A stretch of 64,000 bases of DNA. It comes from Chryseobacterium oranimense (GTDB lineage: Bacteria > Bacteroidota > Bacteroidia > Flavobacteriales > Weeksellaceae). The notes below the pieces were generated by a model, which did not search any database, was not told the DNA's origin, and was given only the letters and a program-made list of their open reading frames with translations. This document shows, piece by piece, positions 10,152-19,005 of the stretch. How positions within the stretch are numbered: the first letter of the stretch is position 1; each line of letters begins with the position of its first letter. Where the stretch lies: the NCBI RefSeq assembly GCF_900129755.1, contig NZ_FQWT01000001.1:1-64000 (forward strand). Reading direction: 5' to 3'. Made by a program: the position numbers and the translations under genes.

Positions 10152-10501
10152 CTATTTACAATTTCTTCCTTAGCTTTCTTCGTTAGTGAATTAAACACTA
10201 ATTCGTAAGAATGATCGATCAGTTTAAAGATCAAATCTCTTTTCAATCCGTCTGCAAGTACAGAGTTCCAATGGGTTTTGTTCATATGGAATGCGCCGGT
10301 GATCTGCGGATGTTGTTCGCGAAGCTCTGCACTCCACTCTGGGTCTGTTTTTACATTAATACTTAACGGCTGCTTTTCTAAGGGCATCAGCAGGAACATT
10401 TTTGTCCCGACTTTCATCACAAGTGTTTCATTATCAAAAGGGAAAGTTTCCGTGACTCCTTTTTTTGTCAGGCAATAATCTAAAACTTCGTTGGCATCCA
10501 T
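10148..10501 (-). CDS. MmcQ/YjbR family protein
   Basis: A 117-residue small protein of the MmcQ/YjbR family (DNA-binding-like alpha/beta fold). Typical segments are TKKGVTETFPFDNETLVMKV at the N-terminus, then INVKTDPEWSAELREQHPQI and AFHMNKTHWNSVLADG. The biochemical role of the family is not settled. Its stop codon overlaps that of ribF in the convergent arrangement TTAG, so no spacer or terminator separates the two genes. Confidence 0.9.
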   Translation of the reverse strand: MDANEVLDYCLTKKGVTETFPFDNETLVMKVGTKMFLLMPLEKQPLSINVKTDPEWSAELREQHPQITGAFHMNKTHWNSVLADGLKRDLIFKLIDHSYELVFNSLTKKAKEEIVNS

Positions 10502-10597
10502 GAATTTATAATTGATAAATGATTAATGATCATTGATATTAATTTCAAATTTAGTAAATTTAAGAAAGAAATAATATCATAACCAATCACAATTATT

Positions 10598-11254
10598 ATG
10601 AAAGCTTTGGTCATCGGTGCAACAGGCGCTACAGGAAAAGATCTGGTTAAGCAATTGCTTAACGATAAGGAGTTTGAAGAAATTGATATTTTCGTAAGAA
10701 AGCCTGTGGATATCCAGAATGATAAGTTGAATGTTCATGTAGTTGATTTTGAAAAACCGGAAGAATGGAAAGATAAAGTAAAGGGTGACATTGCGTTTTC
10801 ATGTCTTGGAACTACATTGAAAGATGCCGGAAGCAAAGAAGCTCAAAGAAAAGTAGATTTCGATTACCAGTATGAGTTTGCAAAGGCAGCGAAGGAAAAC
10901 GACGTGGAAGATTATGTTCTTGTATCGGCTTACGGAGCCAATCCAAAATCTAAAATTTTCTATTCGAAAATGAAAGGTGAACTGGAAGAAGCCGTCAAGC
11001 AGCTCCATTTTAATAAAATTACCATTTTCAAACCCGGAATGCTTGAAAGAAAGGATTCTGAAAGAACCGGAGAAGTTCTGGGCAGCAGGATTATAAAATT
11101 TGCAAACAAACTGGGACTTTTGGAAAGCCAGAAGCCTTTACCTACAGATGTTCTGGCTAAAGCCATGATCAATTCGTCCAAAATAAAAAGCAACGGCTAC
11201 TCCAGCATTAAACTGGGGAATATTTTCTGCTTTGCGGAAAAAACTGATCAATAA
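10598..11254 (+). CDS. NAD(P)-binding Rossmann protein, HTATIP2-like
   Basis: A 218-residue atypical short-chain dehydrogenase-like protein. It begins MKALVIGATGATGKDLVKQL, which holds the GxxGxxG dinucleotide-binding loop, and continues with CLGTTLKDAGSKEAQRKVD and YVLVSAYGA, then YSKMKGELEEAV with the Tyr-x3-Lys-type pair replaced by a YSKMKGE arrangement typical of the HTATIP2/NAD(P)H-binding group. Substrate unknown. It lies between two minus-strand genes and appears to be transcribed alone. Confidence 0.88.
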   Translation: MKALVIGATGATGKDLVKQLLNDKEFEEIDIFVRKPVDIQNDKLNVHVVDFEKPEEWKDKVKGDIAFSCLGTTLKDAGSKEAQRKVDFDYQYEFAKAAKENDVEDYVLVSAYGANPKSKIFYSKMKGELEEAVKQLHFNKITIFKPGMLERKDSERTGEVLGSRIIKFANKLGLLESQKPLPTDVLAKAMINSSKIKSNGYSSIKLGNIFCFAEKTDQ

Positions 11255-11271
11255 AAGCCGGCTGAGCATTT

Positions 11272-11787
11272 TTATTTAGTAGTTTTTGCACCAATACTGT
11301 TTCCTAATTTTTCATATTCAATATCATCAGGCTCCCAAAGCTCTATTTTGTTGCCTTCTATATCCATGATGTGAACAAATTTACCGTATTCATAGGTCTC
11401 AATTTTGTCAACAATGGTAACGTTTTCTTTTTTCAGCTGTTCAACGAGCTTTTCAAGATTCTGGACGCGGTAGTTGATCATGAAATCTTTTTCAGAAGGC
11501 TGAAAGTATTTCGTTTTATCACTAAACGGGCTCCACTGGCTAAATCCTTTTTTAGAATTGTCCGAGCCCTGATACCATTCAAATACGGCTCCATACTCAT
11601 TGGTGCTAAGTCCCAGATGATCTTTATACCAATCTCTCATCTTTTTGGGATCCTTACATTTAAAGAAAATCCCACCGATTCCCGTAACTCTTTTTACATC
11701 ATCTGAATTCTTTTCTGTAGCTGATTTAAAGGCGAAACCGAGCATAAAAGAAGCCAGAATACAAAGGGCAAAAATTAGTTTTTTCAT
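11272..11787 (-). CDS. Exported VOC (glyoxalase-fold) protein
   Basis: A 171-residue protein with an N-terminal signal peptide (MKKLIFALCILASFMLGFAF). The start is the ATG at 11787 rather than an in-frame TTG two codons earlier. The mature part is a single vicinal oxygen chelate domain: TGIGGIFFKCKDPKKMRDWY at the start and VHIMDIEGNKIELWEP at the end, the glutamate being a usual metal ligand. Members include glyoxalases, dioxygenases and resistance proteins; export to the periplasm is the unusual part. Substrate not inferable. Confidence 0.85.
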   Translation of the reverse strand: MKKLIFALCILASFMLGFAFKSATEKNSDDVKRVTGIGGIFFKCKDPKKMRDWYKDHLGLSTNEYGAVFEWYQGSDNSKKGFSQWSPFSDKTKYFQPSEKDFMINYRVQNLEKLVEQLKKENVTIVDKIETYEYGKFVHIMDIEGNKIELWEPDDIEYEKLGNSIGAKTTK

Positions 11788-11857
11788 GAGCAAAAATTTA
11801 TTTTTTATAAAAATATATTTTTTTCGGATACTTTGAGCATATTATTGGTTGTTTATA

Positions 11858-11939
11858 AACGCTTCGACTCCGCTCAGCGTGACATTTCTAATACTACTTG
11901 TATTGTTTAAACTGTCACGCTGAGCGGAGTCGAAGCGTT
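11858..11939. repeat. Long inverted repeat, copy 1 (REP-like element)
   Basis: Perfect 27-bp inverted repeat: left arm 11858-11884 (starting AACGCTTCGACTCCGCTCAG), right arm 11913-11939, loop of 28 bases. It is GC-rich against A/T-rich surroundings. A second copy with the same arm and loop lengths is at 14143-14224. No T run follows on either strand, so it does not look like a simple terminator. Translation of it gives the peptide CHAERSRS, a common artefact in Bacteroidota gene lists. Confidence 0.9.
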
Positions 11940-11953
11940 AATTATGCTTTATC

Positions 11954-12529
11954 TTACTTCAAATACTTCGTAATAGCCTCATCCGTAGGTTTTGTAGTAC
12001 TTACAAAGGTATCAATCAGTTTTCCGTTTTCATCCAGCAGGAATTTGGTGAAATTCCAAAGGATCGTTGTATTCTTAACTCCGTTGAGCTCTTTTTCTGT
12101 TAAATATTTAAAAATAGGAGCTGTATCATCTCCTTTTACAGAAACTTTAGCCGCTAAAGGAAAGGTCACTCCATAATTTTTCTGGCAGAATGCTCCAATT
12201 TCAGTATTGGTTCCCGGCTCCTGACCTCCAAAATTATTGGCAGGAAAGCCTACAATAACAAGTTTATCTTTGTATTCTTCATACACTTTTTCCAGGTCTG
12301 CATACTGCGGCGTGAATCCGCACTCCGATGCTGTGTTTACGATAAGGATCTTTTTTCCTTTAAAGTCTGCAAAGTTAATCTCCTTACCATCAAGGCTTTC
12401 AACTTTAAAATCATATATTGTTTTTCCCATAAGTTCGTTGGTTTTAGCTTGAGAAATTTCACTTTTCTGATTGGTACAGTTCTGTAAAAATGCCACAAAA
12501 GAAAGCAGCAATAAGAAAATCTTTTTCAT
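11954..12529 (-). CDS. Lipoprotein glutathione peroxidase
   Basis: A 191-residue thiol peroxidase of the glutathione peroxidase family. A lipoprotein signal ends at cysteine 18 (FLQNC). The peroxidatic cysteine is C70 in NTASECGFT; the partner glutamine is in NNFGGQEPG and the tryptophan in ILWNFTKFL, so the catalytic tetrad is visible. A Cys in place of selenocysteine suggests thioredoxin-dependent reduction of peroxides. Location at the periplasmic face of a membrane is inferred from the lipobox. It stands immediately beside inverted repeat copy 1. Confidence 0.92.
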   Translation of the reverse strand: MKKIFLLLLSFVAFLQNCTNQKSEISQAKTNELMGKTIYDFKVESLDGKEINFADFKGKKILIVNTASECGFTPQYADLEKVYEEYKDKLVIVGFPANNFGGQEPGTNTEIGAFCQKNYGVTFPLAAKVSVKGDDTAPIFKYLTEKELNGVKNTTILWNFTKFLLDENGKLIDTFVSTTKPTDEAITKYLK

Positions 12530-12605
12530 TCCTATAAATTTTAGCGGGCAGTTCTGCCACAGTTATTTTCCAAAAAATGTAACTCTTACATTATTATGCT
12601 CCAGC

Positions 12606-13268
12606 CTAGAATTTAAATGTATTGGCAGGGAAAACTTTATTCACATCTATTCTGTTTAGAATCATAACGAAGTCTCCATCCTTTTTAGTACTTGAAGATT
12701 CAATCTTAAAAGGCATGGAAAGATTTCCTACTTTCTTATAATCGGCATATATCAGTGTTTCGTCCTTTTTAACTTCTTTCAAAAGCATGTATGTTTTAAC
12801 ATCGAAATAATAAATATTTTTATTTACATTTTTAGTTAATTCCACTTTATGGCAATAGATTTCACCTACTTTTTCCTTTCCCAGATATTTGGCATCAAAC
12901 CCTTTGTTTTCCCAGTCGATAAAGTCATTATCAAAGCTTTCAGGGACATATTCAGGGTATACCTGAAGTTTGTTGGCTGCATAATTCATTGCATATCCTT
13001 TAGTTCCGTCAAAGCCTTCTATTGCTGTTTCTTTCCCGTTAATGGTTATCACTGTTTTAGTAAGATTGGGGCGCTGCTGAAAAATTTTTATAGGGTATTC
13101 ATCTTTAACTCCCAGGATCACTTTTCCCTGCAACAGTACTGAATTTAAGAGCTTCCAGTTCATTAATCCTCCGGATAGTTCTATATTTTTTTCTATAATC
13201 TCTTTTGCTGTTTGCGCGAAAGACAACTGTGAAAGTATCAGCACGAATACAAAAAATAATTTCTTCAT
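12606..13268 (-). CDS. LolA-like outer membrane lipoprotein-sorting family protein
   Basis: A 220-residue secreted protein with signal peptide MKKLFFVFVLILSQLSFAQ. The sequence ELSGGLMNWKLLNSVLLQGK, the segment EGFDGTKGYAMN and the regular beta-strand pattern (YYFDVKTYMLLKE) match the half-barrel proteins annotated as outer membrane lipoprotein-sorting family in Bacteroidota. It is not necessarily a true LolA carrier; many paralogues bind unknown lipids. It ends DVNKVFPANTFKF, a typical C-terminus of this group. Confidence 0.78.
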   Translation of the reverse strand: MKKLFFVFVLILSQLSFAQTAKEIIEKNIELSGGLMNWKLLNSVLLQGKVILGVKDEYPIKIFQQRPNLTKTVITINGKETAIEGFDGTKGYAMNYAANKLQVYPEYVPESFDNDFIDWENKGFDAKYLGKEKVGEIYCHKVELTKNVNKNIYYFDVKTYMLLKEVKKDETLIYADYKKVGNLSMPFKIESSSTKKDGDFVMILNRIDVNKVFPANTFKF

Positions 13269-13373
13269 TAATCTTATTTATATTTCAAATATAAGGGGAA
13301 TTGGGCGAAAATGCAAAGAAGTGAAGACAATTGGGAAAACGGTAAGAGCAATATTATCTCTGTCTTTTCTTCC

Positions 13374-14096
13374 TTAAATTAATTTCCTGGCTTTTTCCAG
13401 ATCTTCAGGAGTATCAATTCCTACCCCAATGAAATTGGTTTCTATTAACTTGATCTTCATTCCATATTCCAGGTAACGGATACATTCTATCTTTTCTGAT
13501 ATCTCAAGAGGCTTCATTTCCAGCTTTGAGAACTGAAGCAGTGCATGCTTCCTGAAAGCGTATACTCCAATATGCTTAAAATAGGTTACATCGTAAGAAA
13601 CTTCTCTGTGAAAAGGAATGACGGAACGGCTGAAATAAAGGGCAAATCCATTGTTGTCCGTAATTACTTTTACATTATTCGGATTTTCAATTTCTTCTTT
13701 TTCCGTCAGTTTTATCTTTAATGAAGCCAGCGAAATTTCCTGATTATCGTCTTCTTTAAAAACCTCAATCAGCTGCTTTAAAGGCTCCAGTTTAAGAAAA
13801 GGTTCGTCACCCTGAACATTGATAACAATATCACAGTCGATATTCTGTACCGCTTCTGCAATACGGTCGCTTCCGGTTTCATGCTGCCCTGTCATGACAG
13901 CTTTTCCGCCATTACGTACAATTTCATCAAAGATGATCGTTGAATCCGTAGCCACAAATACTTCATCGAACAGCCCGGTTTCTGCAACGTTCTGATAGGT
14001 GGTCGTGATGACTGTTTTTTCACCCAACATCTGCATTAGCTTTGCCGGAAAGCGGCTGGCTTCGTAACGGGCGGGAATGACAGCTATAATTTTCAT
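13374..14096 (-). CDS. kdsB: 3-deoxy-manno-octulosonate cytidylyltransferase
   Basis: A 240-residue CMP-KDO synthetase that activates KDO with CTP for lipopolysaccharide inner-core synthesis. Signatures: [16 protein letters not shown] at residues 5-20 (nucleotide binding), VATDS near 49, [14 protein letters not shown] near 70-83, and NVQGDEPF near 94-101 (metal and nucleotide). Length fits the family. It lies directly downstream of inverted repeat copy 2 and seems to be a single-gene unit. Confidence 0.96.
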   Translation of the reverse strand: MKIIAVIPARYEASRFPAKLMQMLGEKTVITTTYQNVAETGLFDEVFVATDSTIIFDEIVRNGGKAVMTGQHETGSDRIAEAVQNIDCDIVINVQGDEPFLKLEPLKQLIEVFKEDDNQEISLASLKIKLTEKEEIENPNNVKVITDNNGFALYFSRSVIPFHREVSYDVTYFKHIGVYAFRKHALLQFSKLEMKPLEISEKIECIRYLEYGMKIKLIETNFIGVGIDTPEDLEKARKLI

Positions 14097-14142
14097 TGAT
14101 AGATTATTAAAATTAATATAACCGATTATTTATATCTTAATA

Positions 14143-14224
14143 AACGCTTCGACTCCGCTCAGCGTGACACTGCTAATCCTAATTTTTTGTGAAAACGTGT
14201 CATGCCGAGCGGAGCCGAAGCATT
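14143..14224. repeat. Long inverted repeat, copy 2 (REP-like element)
   Basis: Left arm 14143-14169 is identical to that of copy 1 over all 27 bases. Right arm 14198-14224 differs from a perfect complement by four transitions. The loop is again 28 bases and shares the string CTAAT and other positions with the loop of copy 1. Confidence 0.88.
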
Positions 14225-14303
14225 TATTTTATCTATAACAGCATAACAGTTTTTAGCATTTAAAATATTGATAAACTGTTAGGTACATTGTTACATTGAA
14301 GAA

Positions 14304-15557
14304 TTACTTCAAATTGTTCAGTGCATTTTCAAGTTTCGGAAGCATCACTTTGATCTCATCAACCGCTAAACCACCTACGGAAGCACGGAACCAAGGCTCA
14401 GATTTTGCTTCACCGAAAGCTGAGAACGGTACTAAAGCAACCCCGGCATCATTGATCAGATAAAATACCAGATCGGAAGAGTTTTCAATAACAGATCCGT
14501 CAGGTTTGGTTTTTCCGATATAGTCTAATTTAATGGTAAGATACAGAGCTCCCATCGGTTCAATGCTTTCTACTGCTAAACCTTTTCCTTTCAAATCCTG
14601 GATTCCTCCGTGAAGAATTTTCAGGCTTTCCTCCAGTTTTCCTTTGAAATCTTCTACAAATACATTGACGTTTTCTGTATTTTCAAAGAATTTTGCGGTA
14701 GCTTCCTGTTCAGGTTTAGGCGCCCATGCTCCAACGTGCGTTAAAAGGGCTTTCATTTTATCAAGAATATGAGAAGGCCCGAATCCCCAACCTACACGTA
14801 CACCAGTTGCGGCAAGGCATTTAGAGATCCCGTCAATATAGATGGTGTATTCCTTCAGTTCAGGGAAGAGAGAAACCGGATCTACATGTTTTGCACCAAA
14901 AGTAAGGTTAGAATAGATCTGGTCATACATCAGGTACAACGGCTTTTCGTCTGCTCCTCTTTTTCTGTTTTCTTCAAGAACCAGTTCGCAGATATCTGAA
15001 AGCTGCTCTTTTGTAAACATGGTTCCTGTAGGATTCAGCGGTGAACACAGGGCTAACAGGACTGCTCCACTTAAGTGTGGTCTCAAATCGTCAGCGGTTG
15101 GAAGGAAATTGTTTTCAGGGGTTGTTTTCACTTCTACTGCTTCTGCAGAAGTAAGGTAAGCATAGTGATTGTTGTTCCATGACGGTGTAGGATATACTAC
15201 TTTATCACCTTCATCAACAATTGTCTTGTAAACTGCATAAATCAATGGTCTTGATCCGGCAGTAATTAAAATATCGTTGGGTGAATATTCCAGGTTCCAT
15301 CTGTTTTTCAGGTCTCTGGAAACTTCTTTTCTTAAAGATAAAAGTCCGTTTGCAGGCGGATAGTTCGTCAGATTATTCTGATATGCCTTCTGAATCTCCT
15401 CTTTCAGCAGTGCCGGGATGGGATAGAGATTAGAATTCAGGTCACCAATAGTAAGATTGGCTATTTCCGCTCCTTTTGCTTTTAAATCATTTACTTCATT
15501 ACCAATTTTTACAATTTCAGAACCAATCAGGTTCGCCGCTAATTTTGAAACTTTCAC
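14304..15557 (-). CDS. PLP-dependent class I/II aminotransferase
   Basis: A 417-residue fold-type I aminotransferase. Visible signatures: NLTIGDLNSNLYPIP at the N-terminus, ITAGSRPLIYAVYKTI near 100-115, PLNPTGTMFTKEQL (the substrate carboxylate Asn-Pro-Thr-Gly), MYDQIY, and the PLP lysine in YIDGISKCLAATGVRVGWGF. The conserved arginine near the C-terminus is in PWFRASVGG. The amino-acid substrate cannot be fixed; aspartate- or aromatic-type family members look like this. It follows the phosphohexomutase gene by 99 bases containing an inverted repeat. Confidence 0.9.
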   Translation of the reverse strand: MKVSKLAANLIGSEIVKIGNEVNDLKAKGAEIANLTIGDLNSNLYPIPALLKEEIQKAYQNNLTNYPPANGLLSLRKEVSRDLKNRWNLEYSPNDILITAGSRPLIYAVYKTIVDEGDKVVYPTPSWNNNHYAYLTSAEAVEVKTTPENNFLPTADDLRPHLSGAVLLALCSPLNPTGTMFTKEQLSDICELVLEENRKRGADEKPLYLMYDQIYSNLTFGAKHVDPVSLFPELKEYTIYIDGISKCLAATGVRVGWGFGPSHILDKMKALLTHVGAWAPKPEQEATAKFFENTENVNVFVEDFKGKLEESLKILHGGIQDLKGKGLAVESIEPMGALYLTIKLDYIGKTKPDGSVIENSSDLVFYLINDAGVALVPFSAFGEAKSEPWFRASVGGLAVDEIKVMLPKLENALNNLK

Positions 15558-15593
15558 TTTATTTTTATTTAAATTTATATTTTTTATGGGATT

Positions 15594-15650
15594 AGGGATT
15601 AGGATTTAGTTTTGAGTGTAAAATTCCCTGGTTCCTAAATCCTAATCCCT
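15594..15650. repeat. 16-bp inverted repeat between phosphohexomutase and aminotransferase genes
   Basis: AGGGATTAGGATTTAG (15594-15609) is the exact complement of CTAAATCCTAATCCCT (15635-15650), loop of 25 bases. There is no T run after it on the minus strand, so it is not a standard terminator. Its left arm is itself built from the repeated unit GGGATTA/GGATT. Confidence 0.8.
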
Positions 15651-15656
15651 ATTTTC

Positions 15657-17372
15657 TTATGTCAACTGTAAATCTTTTCTTACGTCTTCTATTTTAGCTT
15701 CCAGAGATTTTAATTTATCCCTGAAATCAGCTTCAGAAGTAACAGCATCTTTTACAGAAATATAAAACTTGATTTTCGGTTCTGTACCGGAAGGTCTTAT
15801 ACATACTTTAGTGCCGTCCTGGGTATAATAAATCAGTACATTCGATTTTGGAATGTCATTCATTACTTTTGTTTCGTTCTTTGAAACAGAGAAGCTGGTT
15901 TGTTCTTTAAAGTCTTTAACTTCTTCCACTAATGATCCAGCTAACTCCTTTGGCGGGTTTTCGCGGAAGTTTTTCATCATATTCTGAATTTCTTCAGCGC
16001 CTTCTTTCCCTTTTCTTACGATATTCACCAATCCTTCATAATACATTCCAAGATCCTGGTAAATCTCAATCAAGTACTGGTACATTGTTCTTCCGTTAGC
16101 TTTACACCAGGCAGCAATTTCACATGCTAAAAGAATACTTCCGCAAGAATCTTTATCGCGGACAAAATCTCCGGTCATAAAACCAAAGCTTTCTTCACCA
16201 CCGCAAACGAATTTTTCTTTTCCTTCTGCCTCGCGGATCATTTTTCCGATCCATTTAAATCCTGTTAATCCAACTTTGCAGTCAACGCCAAATTTCTGGG
16301 CAATATCAAAGAAAATATCTGAAGTTACAATGGTAGAACCAATGAACTCTTTTCCTGTAATTTTTCCCTGCTTTCTCCACTCGTTCAAAATATAGTAGGT
16401 AAGAATCGTGTTGGTCTGATTTCCGTTCAGAAGCTGCATTTCACCGTCAAGATTTCTTACGGCAATTCCCAGTCTGTCACCATCCGGATCCGTACCGATC
16501 ACAATATCTGCGTTGGTAATTCTTGCCAGATCCATAGCCATTTCCAATGCTGCCGGCTCTTCAGGGTTTGGAGATTCTACCGTAGTAAAATTGCCGCTCG
16601 GGATCATCTGTTCTTTTACCAGATCCACTTTTTTAAATCCTGCTTTTTCCAAAGCTTTCGGAACTGTAGTATAAGTGGTACCATGGATAGAGGTGAAAAC
16701 AATATTTAAGTTTTCTTTCCCAACATTTTGGTAGGTTGAATTTTCAATACAGGCATCGATATACACATCGTCCTGCTCTTCCCCGATCCATTCGATCAGG
16801 TCATCATTTCCATTGAATTTAATTTCATCAAATTTAACGGCATATACTTCATTAATAATCGCTTCGTCATGTGGAGGAACAATCTGTGCTCCATCGTTCC
16901 AGTATACTTTATAGCCGTTATATTCCGGCGGATTATGAGAGGCTGTAAGTACAATTCCTCCGTTACATTTTTTGTCTCTTACGGTAAAAGAAAGTTCCGG
17001 AGTCGGTCTGTGATCTTTGAAAAGAAGCACTTTAATTCCGTTGGCAGTTAAAACGTCGGCAACCAGTTTCCCGAATTCTTTTGAGTTATGGCGTACATCG
17101 TAAGCAATAGCCACTTTGATTTCCTCACCTTTAAACTGCTGAAGCATATAATTGGCCAATCCCTGTGTAGCCTGGCCTAAAGTATATTTATTCAATCGGT
17201 TGGTTCCTACTCCCATGATACCTCTCATCCCTCCTGTCCCGAATTCGAGTTCTCTGTAGAAGGAATCTTCCAGATCCGGAGAATTGCTGTCGATTAACAA
17301 CTGTACAGCTTCTTTTGTTTCTTTATCGAATGTATCGCTTAACCAAAGCTTTGCTTTTTCTAATGTTGTCAT
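15657..17372 (-). CDS. Phosphoglucomutase / phosphomannomutase
   Basis: A 571-residue alpha-D-phosphohexomutase interconverting hexose 1- and 6-phosphates for nucleotide-sugar supply. All four family motifs are visible: GTGGMRGIMGVGTNRLN near 46-62, the phosphoserine loop TASHNPPEYNGYKVYW near 143-158, the metal loop GTDPDGDRLG near 292, the sugar loop GGEESFG near 395 and the phosphate-binding RPSGTEPKIKFYI near the end. The length matches the long bacterial PGM2-like subgroup. Phosphomannomutase or glucose-1,6-bisphosphate-dependent activity cannot be told apart by eye. Confidence 0.95.
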   Translation of the reverse strand: MTTLEKAKLWLSDTFDKETKEAVQLLIDSNSPDLEDSFYRELEFGTGGMRGIMGVGTNRLNKYTLGQATQGLANYMLQQFKGEEIKVAIAYDVRHNSKEFGKLVADVLTANGIKVLLFKDHRPTPELSFTVRDKKCNGGIVLTASHNPPEYNGYKVYWNDGAQIVPPHDEAIINEVYAVKFDEIKFNGNDDLIEWIGEEQDDVYIDACIENSTYQNVGKENLNIVFTSIHGTTYTTVPKALEKAGFKKVDLVKEQMIPSGNFTTVESPNPEEPAALEMAMDLARITNADIVIGTDPDGDRLGIAVRNLDGEMQLLNGNQTNTILTYYILNEWRKQGKITGKEFIGSTIVTSDIFFDIAQKFGVDCKVGLTGFKWIGKMIREAEGKEKFVCGGEESFGFMTGDFVRDKDSCGSILLACEIAAWCKANGRTMYQYLIEIYQDLGMYYEGLVNIVRKGKEGAEEIQNMMKNFRENPPKELAGSLVEEVKDFKEQTSFSVSKNETKVMNDIPKSNVLIYYTQDGTKVCIRPSGTEPKIKFYISVKDAVTSEADFRDKLKSLEAKIEDVRKDLQLT

Positions 17373-17537
17373 ATTTGTATTTAAGTTTGGAATCAGAAAA
17401 ATTTGAAGATGGGGAATTGTTCATCCAAATTCAAAGTTTCTGTTTTTTGTTTTATTATTTTTTATTTTTTTCTGGAAGCTTAAGGCCTGAAGACTGGAGA
17501 AATCCTTACCTTCTATCTTTCATCTTTCTCTTCTCTG

Positions 17538-18239
17538 TCAGTCCAGTTTTTTATTCTCAACCTTTGTTGTTTTATCGATCTTAAATGCACGGATCGGGTT
17601 GTTATAATAAATAAATTTTGCTGTATTCTGAATATTTCCTTTTAGGGAATCTTTTACGTTAACTTCTGCATAGTTTCCGTTTTTAGAATCAATATTCAGG
17701 TTTTCTATTTTCCAGTAAGGAGCTATCAAACTTGCTGTATCAGAGATTTTTATCACTGCATTTTTGGTTTGTCCCAAGAAATTGGCCCGACTTCTGTTCT
17801 GCATCTCTACTTCTGCCCTTCTCGTGTTCACTGAACCCATAAAAGTAGCATAATTTTTTAAATTAAGCCTAAAATTATCGGTCTTAATTTCGCTAGAAAT
17901 ATTCATTTCTACAGAATCTGAAACAGCAACTTTTTCAAGATTATATTTTGAATAAATGGTAACATTATAGAAATCCACCCCTTTTGTTCCTCTTTTTTCT
18001 TTGATGAAAAGGGTTTTGTCATCAACGTCCACATCAAGATTGTTGGCAACGTTAGGATAGGTTTCTATTTCAACAAAATTCTTAGGTCCTCTGGCGTAAA
18101 ATACACGGAACTTCCCTTCCAGGTCAAGATTGACGAATTCTGATACATCCACATCTTTCTTTTCAATATTTCCCTTTGGAGAAACTTTCCCACAGGAAAC
18201 TACTGCCATCAGCATCAATGTGCATACAACTTTTTTCAT
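17538..18239 (-). CDS. DUF2807 (GIN domain) lipoprotein
   Basis: A 233-residue lipoprotein; the signal ends at cysteine 16 (MAVVSC). The mature protein shows the head GIN pattern: VSEFVNLDLEGKFRVFYARG, then a repetitive beta-helix-like series of short strands rich in Asn, Ser and Asp. Such proteins are abundant in Bacteroidota and presumed to sit at the cell surface; function unknown. Nothing links it to its neighbours, and the gap to the next gene (18240-18441) shows no clear signal. Confidence 0.82.
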   Translation of the reverse strand: MKKVVCTLMLMAVVSCGKVSPKGNIEKKDVDVSEFVNLDLEGKFRVFYARGPKNFVEIETYPNVANNLDVDVDDKTLFIKEKRGTKGVDFYNVTIYSKYNLEKVAVSDSVEMNISSEIKTDNFRLNLKNYATFMGSVNTRRAEVEMQNRSRANFLGQTKNAVIKISDTASLIAPYWKIENLNIDSKNGNYAEVNVKDSLKGNIQNTAKFIYYNNPIRAFKIDKTTKVENKKLD

Positions 18240-18441
18240 ATTTAATTTTAAATATTCTATATTACAATCGCAATGATTTTCACTGAAAACCTCTGAAAGC
18301 TTTTTTCTATGTCTCTTACAGGACTTTCAATATTATTTTGAACAAAAATAGGATTAAAATTTCTAAAAAACTTTGTCTTTTGACAATAAAATACCTGATA
18401 ATTTTCAATTTTTTGCTTTTCAGGAAAGACTATTTCTTATT

Positions 18442-18819
18442 CTACTTTTCTTTTATTTTCTTATAAAACCAAGTTTTAGGACTGCCAGCCATTGAAAATA
18501 AAAGCAGATAATTTTTACTTACGTCAGAAATCTTCATTGGAGTAACATTTTCATCATCATTATACTTCATTTTTAATAGATTATTTTCTATCTGATAAGT
18601 TCCTCTGTTTCCCATCGAACTGAAAGTTTTATCCTGATAAAAAGTAAGAATTCCTGTTCCGTATATGGAATTGTTTGTTTTGGTTTTCAAGGTATCTGTG
18701 TTATGCATTTCACCGTCATAAACATCAATAAATTCCCAGGAACCAGAAAGCTTGTTGGATGAACAGCAAGCCGTTAAAATCAAAAGAAGATAAAAAAGAA
18801 TTGAATTAAGTTTGAACAT
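18442..18819 (-). CDS. Small lipocalin-like lipoprotein
   Basis: A 125-residue lipoprotein with lipobox LTAC (cysteine 18). After SGSWEFIDVYDGE it has a series of short strands (GILTFYQDKTFSSMGNRGTY, then LLKMKY), a pattern of the lipocalin-like domain annotated in many Flavobacteriia lipoproteins. No catalytic residue is evident. It is A/T-rich and free-standing. Confidence 0.7.
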   Translation of the reverse strand: MFKLNSILFYLLLILTACCSSNKLSGSWEFIDVYDGEMHNTDTLKTKTNNSIYGTGILTFYQDKTFSSMGNRGTYQIENNLLKMKYNDDENVTPMKISDVSKNYLLLFSMAGSPKTWFYKKIKEK

Positions 18820-18846
18820 TCAGGCTAAAAATTTTTATAAAAATAC

Positions 18847-18881
18847 AAAAAAGCACCCTGTCTAGTCGTCAGAGTGCTTTT
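18847..18881 (-). terminator. Intrinsic terminator of the DUF4199-glycosyltransferase unit
   Basis: On the minus strand AAAGCAC pairs with GTGCTTT (extended by CTG/CAG in the stem) and is followed by a T run. It lies 125 bases downstream of the glycosyltransferase stop; the bases between hold no visible gene. Confidence 0.7.
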
Positions 18882-19005
18882 ATTATTAAGATGAAGTTAT
18901 TTATACTATCATTTAGCATTAAAACCACTAAATGTGCTAATTTTTACACCAATATCACAAGCACCAATAGTGTCGTTTGTGAAATATTCGTATCATTAGT
19001 CTAAA

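Noticed and set aside
11898..12176. 92-codon plus-strand frame containing CHAERSRS
   Set aside because: It is a translation of the inverted repeat arm and of the reverse of the glutathione peroxidase gene.
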